NCBI RefSeq assembly: GCF_038002345.1 | Contig: NZ_JBBOCJ010000001.1 | Coordinates: forward strand, 3,596,001 to 3,660,000 | Length of the DNA: 64,000 nucleotides | Reading direction: 5' to 3' | From: Paenibacillus sp. FSL M7-0420 | Lineage (GTDB): Bacteria > Bacillota > Bacilli > Paenibacillales > Paenibacillaceae | Shown: positions 51,203 to 59,467 of the stretch, one piece after another | Layout: every line of letters begins with the position of its first letter | How positions within the stretch are numbered: position 1 is the first letter of the stretch | The notes under the pieces: generated by a model | Told to the model about the DNA's origin: nothing | The model's database searches: none | What the model saw: the letters and a program-made list of their open reading frames with translations, nothing else | Translations under genes and position numbers: made by a program

Positions 51203-52486
51203 ATGATGAACAAAACTCTGATTGAGTTAAAGCAGATCAGCAAACGTTATGATCAGCCGAAACAGGCAAATGTGAGCATTATGGAGGATATTAATATCAA
51301 GATTAAGGAGGGCGAGCTGGTATCCATCCTGGGACCTTCAGGTTCAGGGAAATCGACTCTTCTGCGCATCATTGCAGGTCTTGTCCCTCCTTCACAAGGC
51401 TCGGTGCTCTATGATGGACGCGAGATTGCCGGTACTAATCCGGGTGTGGGGATGGTATTCCAATCATTTGCATTGTTTCCTTGGCTTACAGTCCTGGAGA
51501 ATGTGAAGCTGGGGCTGGAGAACAAACCGTTACGCGAAGCCGACAAAATGCGTAAAGCCCTCTCGGTCATCGATATGATTGGGCTTGACGGATTTGAAGG
51601 GGCGTACCCCAAAGAATTGTCCGGAGGGATGCGCCAGCGTGTCGGTATCGGCCGGGCGCTCGTTATGGAGCCGGATATTCTCCTGATGGATGAGCCGTTC
51701 TCCGCCCTTGACGTATTGACCGCAGAGAACTTGAAGCGCGACCTGCTGGAATTATGGACGGAGAAGCAAATCCCTACCAAATGCATCATTATGGTCACCC
51801 ACAGTATTGAGGAAGCCGTCTATATGTCGGACCGGGCCATCGTCCTCTCCAGGGACCCGGCCCGTGTAATCTCCGATATTCCCATTCCCATGCCGCACTG
51901 GAGGGATAAACAAGATCCGCAGTTCACATCGCTTGTGGACCAAATCTATTCCATACTGACCCAAAGGGAAGTGAAGCCAGCCGGTCCAGCCGAAGAAAAG
52001 CAAAATACCATCGAGAAAATACCACCGGTTCCGGCAGGCGCCCTGACAGGCTTCATTGAACTGATTGACGATCTGGGTCAACAAGTGGATTTGTACAAGC
52101 TGGCCGATCAATTAAGTCTGAAACTGGAAGATTTCCTGCCTATCGTCGAGGCGGTGGAAATGCTGCAATTTGCAACGGTTCTGCATGGAGATATCGAGTT
52201 GACAGAGCCAGGACGCCAGTTTGCCAATGCAAGTGTTCTCTCCCGGAAGGAAATTTTTAAAGACCGGGTGCTGGAGCATGTTCCCATCATGGAGAAAATC
52301 ATCTGGATTCTGCAATCGAAATCAAATAATAAAATGGAAGGGGCCTTTTTCGTGGAGATTTTCGAAAAGCATTTTGAGACGGAGGAAGCCGCACTTCAAC
52401 TGGATATCCTAATCGACTGGGGCCGGTACGCGGAACTGATTGCCTACGACAAAAAAGCAAAGGTGTTGTATCTGGAAAATGATTGA
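51203..52486 (+). CDS. ABC ATPase with C-terminal AAA-associated domain
   Basis: 427 residues. Residues 1-250 are a NitT/TauT-type ATPase with Walker A GPSGSGKST, signature LSGGMRQRVG and Walker B ILLMDEPFSALD. Residues about 280-420 form the AAA-associated C-terminal domain (PF09821-like), a helical regulatory part. GAGGTG precedes ATG. Paired with the fused permease; the extra domain may gate the transporter or bind an effector. Confidence 0.88.
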   Translation: MMNKTLIELKQISKRYDQPKQANVSIMEDINIKIKEGELVSILGPSGSGKSTLLRIIAGLVPPSQGSVLYDGREIAGTNPGVGMVFQSFALFPWLTVLENVKLGLENKPLREADKMRKALSVIDMIGLDGFEGAYPKELSGGMRQRVGIGRALVMEPDILLMDEPFSALDVLTAENLKRDLLELWTEKQIPTKCIIMVTHSIEEAVYMSDRAIVLSRDPARVISDIPIPMPHWRDKQDPQFTSLVDQIYSILTQREVKPAGPAEEKQNTIEKIPPVPAGALTGFIELIDDLGQQVDLYKLADQLSLKLEDFLPIVEAVEMLQFATVLHGDIELTEPGRQFANASVLSRKEIFKDRVLEHVPIMEKIIWILQSKSNNKMEGAFFVEIFEKHFETEEAALQLDILIDWGRYAELIAYDKKAKVLYLEND

Positions 52487-52871
52487 AATCAACCTGGACA
52501 TTCGGGCGGAGGAAGTTCCTGGTCTAAGAGAAGCCGTGGGCTGGGCAAGAAGAGACTCTGACTATCCCGCCCTGTTTCAGCGGTGCAATTTCTGGGCGGG
52601 AGCCAGAGATCCCGCAGGGAGACTCATTGCCTTTGGCTACGTTGCTGGAACCGGCCTGGAGCACGGGTATATGGAGGACATTATCATCCATCCAGAGTAT
52701 CAGAGGCGCGGAGTGGGGCAGCAGCTTGTTAAGGAGCTATTGAACGAGTCTATTCGACGCGGATTGACCATAGTAACCCTCACTTATAGCCGTGAGCATA
52801 AGGAATTCTATGAAAAGTGCGGATTCTCGTCTACAGCGGCCGGGATCTGGCGGGCGGAGGAAGGAAAGTAA
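52479..52871 (+). CDS. GNAT-family N-acetyltransferase
   Basis: 130 residues with the acetyl-CoA loop QRRGVGQQL and the C-terminal HKEFYEKCGF. Substrate unknown. ATG 52479 overlaps the ATPase stop by eight bases, so it is probably co-translated with the transporter. Confidence 0.85.
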   Translation: MIEINLDIRAEEVPGLREAVGWARRDSDYPALFQRCNFWAGARDPAGRLIAFGYVAGTGLEHGYMEDIIIHPEYQRRGVGQQLVKELLNESIRRGLTIVTLTYSREHKEFYEKCGFSSTAAGIWRAEEGK

Positions 52872-52888
52872 TGCATACAAGAACTGAG

Positions 52889-52923
52889 AAGCCAGCGAAC
52901 CCTTATGAACGCTGGCTTTTTGG
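52889..52923 (+). terminator. Terminator after the acetyltransferase gene
   Basis: AAGCCAGCG ... CGCTGGCTT stem followed by T residues. Confidence 0.85.
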
Positions 52924-53050
52924 CGACCGTAAACCGACAGTAATTCTATAATATGTAAGGTGATTTACTATCATTAGGCAGGTTAATTCCATCTTCCCGA
53001 TCCGGTATGATTACATAAGCTCTGCTCTTTGAAGGAGGTTCTGTGGGCTT

Positions 53051-54640
53051 ATGAATCCGACCCGTACGCTGATTAAGGAAATACTGTCTAATAGTAAGGG
53101 TATCCTTGCTATGATTCTATTCTTCAATATAGTAGCCGCATTCGTCTCGACTCTTCAGCCCCTCCTGTTCAAAGACCTATTCGACGACATCCTGCCAGAC
53201 AAGCAGATCGGGACGGCTGCATTCTATATGCTCCTGCTTATTCTAATTCCCGTAATCTATGCCGCCTTAAACAGCGTCACCTCTTATTACAATAATGAGC
53301 TGGGCAACCATTTATCCAAGAATCTGCGCCTGCGGCTGTTCTCTGACGTACTCCAGACCCGGCCAAGAGATGTGGACAGCATCGGCAAGGGGGAAATCAT
53401 CAACCGGATCACCTTGCAGGTGGGGATGCTGTGTGAAATTTTCGTGGTAGACACCCTGATGTCCATAGTCTCGAATGCTATTCTGCTGATCGCGACCCTG
53501 TGGATCATGTTCTCGATGAGTACCGAGCTTACACTCGCGGCCATCCTCTCATTCCCTCTATGTATGTACGGCTTCAAGCGCTTCAGGAGCAAGACAGAGC
53601 GCCTGGATAAGCAGTATCATGGTATTTTGGATAAGGGCATGAATTATTTGAATATCATTTCCATCATTACGGGCATCATTTACGGCTACAGTCTGTTCCT
53701 TATTCTGCGAGGCCGCATCTCACCAGGCACATTGCTGGCCTTCATTGTGATTCTTCCAAGGCTGTATAGCATTTTCAAGTCACTGTTGACGCTGAACATC
53801 GATAGGAGCCGGATGACGGTCATTATTAACAACCTGAATGACATCCTTGAACTGGAGAAGGTCGGATCGGGAGCTAACGCTCCTGACTATGGCCGCGTCC
53901 CCCTCCTGCAGATGAGGAATGTCTCGTACCGGTACGCTCCGGCAGATTCTTTTGGGATCACTGACTTTAATCTGGACATTCAGCCAGGAACCTTCGTGGG
54001 GATTGTTGGATTAAGCGGCTCAGGGAAATCTACGATATTCGAGCTGATTCACAGGTTCATAGAGCCGGATGAAGGGGAGATCTCCCTGGACGGCGTTCCG
54101 ATCCAAGAACTGGACATTCATGAACTAAGACGATATGTCGGCTATTCCCCGCAAAAGGGAGTGTTATGGAACAAGTCCATTCTCGACAACATCATTTACC
54201 CGCTGCAGAAGGAAGACATGAATGAAGAGACATGGCAGAAATTCAGCACTGCTGTTGAGCTTGCCCATGTGGACCCATTTGTTCTAACCATGCCTGAGCA
54301 ATATGACAAAAAGGTAGAGGGCCACGGAGACAATCTCTCCGGTGGCGAGATCCAGCGGATTCTATTAGCTAGAACCTTCATGGGTGAGCCCCGTATCCTG
54401 ATGCTGGATGAGTACACCTCGGCCCTGGACGCCTTGACGGAGAGTGACCTGAACGACACCCTGCTGAGCCTGAAGGGGAAGCAAACGATTCTGGTAATCG
54501 CACACCGGCTGTCCACTGTGAAGAATGCAGATGTCATCCTGGTCGTTGAGAAGGGACAAATTGTAGAGCAGGGCAGTCCAGCAGAATTACTATCCCAACA
54601 GGGGTTATATTACAAGATGGTGGAGAAGCAGAAAATTTAG
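53051..54640 (+). CDS. ABC exporter half-transporter with a shortened membrane domain
   Basis: 529 residues; the family is usually 570-600. The ATPase is complete (GLSGSGKST, LSGGEIQR, LMLDEYTSALD). In the membrane domain, the usual roughly 55-residue stretch between the helix ending about residue 193 (RFRSKTERLDKQ) and the later membrane helix at 205-225 (NIISIITGIIYGYSLFLIL) is missing; this normally forms the long intracellular loop and coupling helix. It is an in-frame loss, so the protein may still be made but may not couple ATP use to transport. AAGGAGG lies about 11 bases upstream of ATG. Confidence 0.8.
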   Translation: MNPTRTLIKEILSNSKGILAMILFFNIVAAFVSTLQPLLFKDLFDDILPDKQIGTAAFYMLLLILIPVIYAALNSVTSYYNNELGNHLSKNLRLRLFSDVLQTRPRDVDSIGKGEIINRITLQVGMLCEIFVVDTLMSIVSNAILLIATLWIMFSMSTELTLAAILSFPLCMYGFKRFRSKTERLDKQYHGILDKGMNYLNIISIITGIIYGYSLFLILRGRISPGTLLAFIVILPRLYSIFKSLLTLNIDRSRMTVIINNLNDILELEKVGSGANAPDYGRVPLLQMRNVSYRYAPADSFGITDFNLDIQPGTFVGIVGLSGSGKSTIFELIHRFIEPDEGEISLDGVPIQELDIHELRRYVGYSPQKGVLWNKSILDNIIYPLQKEDMNEETWQKFSTAVELAHVDPFVLTMPEQYDKKVEGHGDNLSGGEIQRILLARTFMGEPRILMLDEYTSALDALTESDLNDTLLSLKGKQTILVIAHRLSTVKNADVILVVEKGQIVEQGSPAELLSQQGLYYKMVEKQKI

Positions 54641-54680
54641 CGCTTCAGCAGCGTAATCCGGCCTTAGGCCGCCTCAATTA

Positions 54681-54694
54681 TCACCTTTTGGTGA
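54681..54694. repeat. Short palindrome between the ABC exporter and the SDR gene
   Basis: TCACC-TTTT-GGTGA. It may be a weak terminator or an operator for the SDR/HxlR pair. The rest of the 150-base gap is AT-rich with no definite promoter. Confidence 0.4.
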
Positions 54695-54790
54695 CTATAT
54701 CACAAAAAAGTGGGTACTGTTTTTCTTGTAACTTTTCCCCCATACTAGCGTTCATAGCAACTACAAACCACAAAAGGAGTGTATAATAGT

Positions 54791-55537
54791 ATGGGCAGAT
54801 TTGACGGGAAGGTAGCAGTTGTAACCGGAGGAACAAGCGGCATCGGGCTTGCGGCGGCACAGCAGTTCGTAGAAGAAGGGGCTTACGTGTTCATCACAGG
54901 ACGCAGACAACGCGAGCTGGATGAAGCCGTACAACAGATCGGTAAGAATGTTACAGGCGTTCAAGGTGACATCTCAAAGCTGGAAGATCTGGATACCTTG
55001 TTCGACACTGTACAGCGGGAAAAGGGGCACTTGGACATTCTTTTTGCCAATGCCGGACTTGGGTCGTTCCTGCCGTTAGGCGAAATTACGGAAGCACATT
55101 ACTACAAGACTTTTGATGTCAACGTCAAAGGAACTATTTTCACTGTACAAAAGGCATTACCCTTATTCCCTAACCAAAAAGGTTCCATTATCCTGACAGG
55201 CTCTACGACCGGATCAATGGGGGTCCCAGCGTTCAGTATCTACGGCGCTTCCAAGGCAGCGATCCGACAGCTCGTCCGCAACTGGATTCTGGATACGAAA
55301 GGGACGGAGATTCGGATGAATGTCCTTAGTCCGGGTTCGGTCGTCACACCGGCGTACGATGAATTATTTGGCTCCGAACTTGAGAATTACCTCGAACAGG
55401 CCAAAATAGATATCCCGCTCGGCAGAGTTGGACAGGTAGAAGAGATCGCAAATGCTGTCATGTTCCTGGCCTCTAATGAGAGCAGCTATTTGAACGGCAT
55501 TGAATTATTCGTAGACGGCGGAGTGGCTCAAATCTAA
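54791..55537 (+). CDS. SDR-family oxidoreductase
   Basis: 248-residue classical short-chain dehydrogenase. GGTSGIGLA (nucleotide loop), NAG, the catalytic Ser in TGSTTGS and YGASK (Tyr/Lys) are present. Substrate unknown. ATG 54791 is preferred, ten bases after AAAGGAGT; the GTG at 54779 overlaps the site. It is followed by an HxlR regulator, a common pair for electrophile or redox response. Confidence 0.88.
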   Translation: MGRFDGKVAVVTGGTSGIGLAAAQQFVEEGAYVFITGRRQRELDEAVQQIGKNVTGVQGDISKLEDLDTLFDTVQREKGHLDILFANAGLGSFLPLGEITEAHYYKTFDVNVKGTIFTVQKALPLFPNQKGSIILTGSTTGSMGVPAFSIYGASKAAIRQLVRNWILDTKGTEIRMNVLSPGSVVTPAYDELFGSELENYLEQAKIDIPLGRVGQVEEIANAVMFLASNESSYLNGIELFVDGGVAQI

Positions 55538-55580
55538 ATCGCTTAACGTTTTGTATCAACTCGGGAGATGATGGATTGTT

Positions 55581-55928
55581 ATGAAAATCTTTCACTGTGA
55601 ACTGGAAGTTACACTAGAGGTAATCGGAGGGAAGTGGAAAGGGCTTGTTCTGTACTATTTAATCAAAGGACCTAAGCGGACAGGGGAGCTTAAACGGCTT
55701 GTTCATAATATCTCGCAAAAGATGCTGATCCAAACGCTCCGGGAACTGGAGACAGACGGATTAATCCGCAGAACCATGTACAATCAAGTACCGCCTAAGG
55801 TGGAATACTCAACGACAGAGCTGGGCCAATCACTCGAACCGGTTTTGAAACTGCTGTGTAACTGGGGAGAGAATTACGCAGAACAATCCTACGCTCCTGG
55901 TGAGATTGAGATTTTAAATTTGGAATGA
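55581..55928 (+). CDS. HxlR-family transcriptional regulator
   Basis: 115-residue winged-helix protein with the family's opening (CELEVTLEVIGGKWKGLVLYYL) containing a conserved Cys near residue 5 that can sense thiol-reactive compounds. Likely regulator of the SDR gene 43 bases upstream. Confidence 0.9.
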   Translation: MKIFHCELEVTLEVIGGKWKGLVLYYLIKGPKRTGELKRLVHNISQKMLIQTLRELETDGLIRRTMYNQVPPKVEYSTTELGQSLEPVLKLLCNWGENYAEQSYAPGEIEILNLE

Positions 55929-56007
55929 GCATGGGAAATTTAGGATGCCAAATGAGCCGAGGCTTAGTATAATAGGTGCAGACGGATTCCAAGGAGGAGG
56001 TGGTTGT

Positions 56008-56121
56008 ATGAGTGCAGGCGATATTAGCGACATTAGCGGCATTACTCCGATGTTCCAATTGAATATGAAAAGGAGAGGCTTTCATGAGCTACAACCCCGA
56101 AATCCCGAGAACCCGGTATGA
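56008..56121 (+). CDS. Small ORF upstream of and overlapping the methyltransferase gene (37 aa)
   Basis: 37 codons with an excellent site (AAGGAGGAGGTGG, 55990-56002) and a candidate TATAAT at 55968-55973. The ORF runs into the methyltransferase frame by 38 bases in another reading frame. The product starts MSAGDISDISGITPMFQLNM. It may be a tiny protein or a leader controlling the methyltransferase by translational coupling. No family recognised. Confidence 0.5.
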   Translation: MSAGDISDISGITPMFQLNMKRRGFHELQPRNPENPV

Positions 56122-56920
56122 CACCTATGGTGACCGTGAATGGACACGGCTTACGAAGGATGGTCCAGGCGAGCTTTTGTATCAGGTGCATCTGGATATT
56201 CTTCAACGTTACACTAAGCCTACAGATACTGTGCTGGAGATTGGCGCAGGCTCAGGCAGATATACCAAAGACCTGGCTACCATGTGTTCAGAATTGACCG
56301 TGGCTGACCTGTCCAGCCATCAGATAGAATTCAATCAATCCAAAATGCAAGAGCTGTCCCTGATGGATAGAATCAAGGCGTACCATGTGTTAGATGTGCT
56401 AGATATGAGTGTATTTGAAGATGCTTCGTTCGACACTGTGGTATGTATCGGCGGTGTAATTAATTATCTCTTGGACAAAGAGACGGAAGGTATCCGGGAA
56501 CTGCTAAGAGTACTGAAGCCGGACGGGATACTGGTGGTCGGTTCCATGAGCTTCATTGGCTCTTCGCTGTATTATCTGGATGGCATCCAGTATGAGAAAA
56601 ATCTGTTCGGTCTAGAAGCTACCAAATGGCTTATGGACACGGGGATTCAGGACGAAGCGAATTATCCTGTGCCCAGCAAGCATTACATCCATATGATGAG
56701 AAGCTCAGAATTGGATGCTTTATTGGCCCAGTTTCCGGTTAATATTCTGGAGAGAAGCTCTGCCGGACTATATACGCAAGCGGGAGACGCTGCCTTGGAG
56801 AACGCCCGTAACGATCCGGAATTCTGGAAGCTCATGATCAAAAAAGAAATTGCGTTCACCAAATTACCAGGCACCCTGGACTGCGGAATGAATATCATCT
56901 ACGTGGTGCGCAAGTTATAA
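56084..56920 (+). CDS. SAM-dependent methyltransferase, class I
   Basis: 278 residues. Motif I VLEIGAGSGRYTKDLA (about residues 48-63) binds SAM; the acidic post-I Asp is in LTVADLS. Substrate unknown; small-molecule methylation is likely. AAAGGAGAGG lies upstream of ATG. It overlaps the small ORF at 56008. Confidence 0.85.
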   Translation: MSYNPEIPRTRYDTYGDREWTRLTKDGPGELLYQVHLDILQRYTKPTDTVLEIGAGSGRYTKDLATMCSELTVADLSSHQIEFNQSKMQELSLMDRIKAYHVLDVLDMSVFEDASFDTVVCIGGVINYLLDKETEGIRELLRVLKPDGILVVGSMSFIGSSLYYLDGIQYEKNLFGLEATKWLMDTGIQDEANYPVPSKHYIHMMRSSELDALLAQFPVNILERSSAGLYTQAGDAALENARNDPEFWKLMIKKEIAFTKLPGTLDCGMNIIYVVRKL

Positions 56921-56954
56921 TCGCTGACGCTGAATAAGCATGGCTTGGTCAAAA

Positions 56955-56985
56955 TCCCGTCTGCCACAAACAGGCGGGACTTTTT
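56955..56985 (+). terminator. Terminator after the methyltransferase gene
   Basis: TCCCGTCTG ... CAGGCGGGA stem followed by CTTTTTG. Confidence 0.85.
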
Positions 56986-57015
56986 GTATATCCGAAGGAA
57001 CGGGGGATCACAGTA

Positions 57016-58047
57016 ATGGGAGTATGGACTAGCTCAATGAATGGCGCACCTTGGACAAGAGGTAAAATGGATCAGGCGGTGAAGGAGCTCAGACAGCGGG
57101 CGCTTATTTCGTATGTCATCGATGTGGACAAGCTCCAAGATCTGCAGGAATTAGATCAGCATGTATTTGCCGAACGCCCGGATCTGGTCTTGTCGATTAG
57201 CCAAGCGGACAAGAACGGACGATATACCAAGGAATTGCTGCAGACGATTGCGGAGTTACAGCACATTACGGCCTTGCAGCTCAACCTGAATCATAGCATT
57301 GATCTGAGTGTTCTCGGAACGCTGGAGCGGTTGCAGTATCTATCCATTTCGGCCAAAAAGCCGGTGGACCTTAGCTTCCTCGCAAGCTTCAAGCAGCTGC
57401 AATATCTCTCTGTCCATGGGAAATTTCATGACTTAACGCCGATTGGCGAAGCTTCCAGCCTGGATACTTTAATCTTGCGGACTACGATTCATGAGCTGGA
57501 ATTTGTGCGCCGGTTACCGAAGCTGCTGTGCCTCTTCATTCACGACTCCATCTTGAAAGGATCACTAGATGCTCTTGCCGATTCTACAATCCCCATGCTT
57601 AGTCTGGCAGCCATCCGTAACTTAACGGAGCTGGATGTACTAGAGTCCATGCACAATCTTATTTACCTGCGCTTATGCTTGCCTAAGGTTGAAGCGTTGT
57701 GTAACTTTTCGAATATGCCCAAGCTTGTACAGCTTGAACTCGATCAGATGAAATCCCTGGAGGATATTGACCAGTTATGGACCGCAACACAGCTGGAAAT
57801 GCTGGAGCTCCGGGAGATTTCTGCAGCCGTGACAGCGAAGGAGTTAGAGCCTTTAACCGCGATGGAGCATCTGAAGCAGGTGGACTTCCAGTTCCTTGAT
57901 CTCAAAAAAGGAAGGATCGCAGCCTTACGTGAGTCGTTTGCCCAGGCAGGCAAAAGCCATCTTCTGTATGAGAATATTGCCGAAGCCCAGCGAATAAAGC
58001 CCTTGTCGTTAGTGCATTTACGCAAGCATATAGGATCGGTTCAATAG
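57016..58047 (+). CDS. Leucine-rich-repeat-like protein
   Basis: 343 residues. From about residue 70 a run of 22-24 residue repeats of the LxxLxLxx type is seen (ITALQLNLNH, LQYLSISAK, LQYLSVHGK, LDTLILRTT, LIYLRLCLP, LVQLELDQM, LEMLELREI). No signal peptide, so cytoplasmic. A protein-binding scaffold is likely; the partner is unknown. GGAACGGGGG upstream of ATG. Confidence 0.75.
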   Translation: MGVWTSSMNGAPWTRGKMDQAVKELRQRALISYVIDVDKLQDLQELDQHVFAERPDLVLSISQADKNGRYTKELLQTIAELQHITALQLNLNHSIDLSVLGTLERLQYLSISAKKPVDLSFLASFKQLQYLSVHGKFHDLTPIGEASSLDTLILRTTIHELEFVRRLPKLLCLFIHDSILKGSLDALADSTIPMLSLAAIRNLTELDVLESMHNLIYLRLCLPKVEALCNFSNMPKLVQLELDQMKSLEDIDQLWTATQLEMLELREISAAVTAKELEPLTAMEHLKQVDFQFLDLKKGRIAALRESFAQAGKSHLLYENIAEAQRIKPLSLVHLRKHIGSVQ

Positions 58048-58083
58048 GTTAGTTCAATAAGACAGAAGATAGGGGTGATCACA

Positions 58084-58386
58084 GTGATTGATTTAGTACA
58101 ACTCCAGAAGAGAGTGTATCAGAATAAGGTCGAGAAGGGGTTCAATGTCACAGATATTTATCAGGAGTTCTGCCTGACTCACGGCGAACTGTCTGAGGCC
58201 TGCGAAGCTTACCGGAAGAAGAAAGACGACCTCGGCGAAGAATTAGCGGACGTTGCCATTTATCTGATTGGACTAGCTGAGATTCTGGGGATTAACCTGG
58301 AACAAGAGATCATGAGCAAGATCGAAAAAAATGAAAGCAGAGTCTATGAGAATAGGGATGGAGTGCTTGTGAAGGTGAAGGAATAA
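58084..58386 (+). CDS. MazG-like nucleotide pyrophosphohydrolase
   Basis: 100 residues. The acidic motifs HGELSEACEAYRKKK and EELADVAIYLIGLAEILGI match the MazG fold that hydrolyses NTPs or dNTPs with Mg2+. GTG 58084 lies five bases after AGGGGTGA; GTG 58075 overlaps it. Confidence 0.85.
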   Translation: MIDLVQLQKRVYQNKVEKGFNVTDIYQEFCLTHGELSEACEAYRKKKDDLGEELADVAIYLIGLAEILGINLEQEIMSKIEKNESRVYENRDGVLVKVKE

Positions 58387-58408
58387 TCTGAAACTAAGGA
58401 GTGACTCC

Positions 58409-58993
58409 ATGAAATATTATAAGAAATTAACCGGAGCGAAGTGTTACTTAAGCACGGTGGCTGCAAACGATGCAGAAGCCTGGACCCGCTGGTTCAATGA
58501 TCTGGAGGTGACAGCGCCGCTTGGAAATGAAGCTTATATCCTAACGTCTCTGGACAAGGAGCGTGAAGGAATAGATCATGCTCTCAAGTCTGGAGCACAT
58601 ATGTTCAGCATTGTGGACCTGGAGAGTGACATGGCCATTGGACGGTGCCTGCTGTTTGATGTCAATCTGGTCGACCGGAATGCCAAGGCAGGAATTTTTA
58701 TCGGCGATAAGGAGTTTTGGGGCAAAGGATTCGGCTCTGATGCCATGAGACTGCTGCTTGATTACGGATTCAATCTGCTGAATCTGAACAATATTATGCT
58801 GGGGACGTTCGCCTTCAATGAAAGGGCCATTCAATGCTATAAGAAGGTCGGATTCAAAGAGATTGGCCGGAGAAGACAGGCACGCATTATCGGGGGCGTT
58901 AAATATGATGCAATCCTAATGGATATGCTGGCCGAGGAATTCGAATCGGTATTCGTGAAGCCGATTATCGCAGGCTCGCAGGTAAGTCAATAG
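58409..58993 (+). CDS. GNAT-family N-acetyltransferase (RimJ/RimL-like)
   Basis: 194 residues. GKGFGSDAMRLLLDYGF holds the acetyl-CoA loop and NERAIQCYKKVGFKEIGRRRQ the end of the domain, as in RimJ/RimL and SpeG-like enzymes. Substrate unknown. TAAGGAG upstream of ATG. Confidence 0.88.
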   Translation: MKYYKKLTGAKCYLSTVAANDAEAWTRWFNDLEVTAPLGNEAYILTSLDKEREGIDHALKSGAHMFSIVDLESDMAIGRCLLFDVNLVDRNAKAGIFIGDKEFWGKGFGSDAMRLLLDYGFNLLNLNNIMLGTFAFNERAIQCYKKVGFKEIGRRRQARIIGGVKYDAILMDMLAEEFESVFVKPIIAGSQVSQ

Positions 58994-59008
58994 GGTAGCT
59001 GTACAAGA

Positions 59009-59048
59009 CAAAACACCGCTAAGGCACCTGGCGGTGTGTTTTGTTTTT
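59009..59048 (+). terminator. Terminator after the RimJ/L-like gene
   Basis: CAAAACACCGC ... GGCGGTGTGTTTTG followed by TTTTTT. Confidence 0.85.
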
Positions 59049-59165
59049 TTCCGGCATCTATAAATGCATTAGTGGCGAGCTTCGTGCATAAGCACCCCGA
59101 TGGTATGGAAAAACTTATATAGTGCAGATAAACAGCATGATTAGATTTCTCAGGAGGTTAGCATA

Positions 59166-59354
59166 ATGACAACTCAGGACCCGAAGGAGCTTTTGAAGCG
59201 TAAACATGAGCAGGACGAGGAGAAAAGACAGTTCACTAACTTTGCCCGGGCTGTATCCGAAGACGGGGAAGTAGAAGCAGGTCAGGAATTCAGTCATGAC
59301 CGGCTGCCTGACGACCAGAACCGGATGAAATCGGTGGAGAATAGACAGAACTGA
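59166..59354 (+). CDS. Small hydrophilic protein (62 aa), unknown function
   Basis: 62 residues, rich in Lys, Glu, Gln and Asp, with no hydrophobic segment. Strong site CAGGAGG at 59152-59158. It stands alone between two terminators. No family recognised; such charged small proteins are often stress- or spore-associated, but that is only a guess. Confidence 0.65.
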   Translation: MTTQDPKELLKRKHEQDEEKRQFTNFARAVSEDGEVEAGQEFSHDRLPDDQNRMKSVENRQN

Positions 59355-59388
59355 GCAGGACCCTGACAGAAAAGTACAATGGATGGAC

Positions 59389-59428
59389 CCTCAGGAAGCC
59401 TTCCATGCGTTCCTGAGGCTTTTTTTGT
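59389..59428 (+). terminator. Terminator between the small protein and BCCT genes
   Basis: CCTCAGGAA ... TTCCTGAGG stem followed by CTTTTTTTG. Same arm and flank (ATGGATG-ACCCTCAGGAA) as the terminator at 61236. Confidence 0.9.
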
Positions 59429-59467
59429 TTATTATTGTATACATACACTACTCATGGAGGTTCATTT

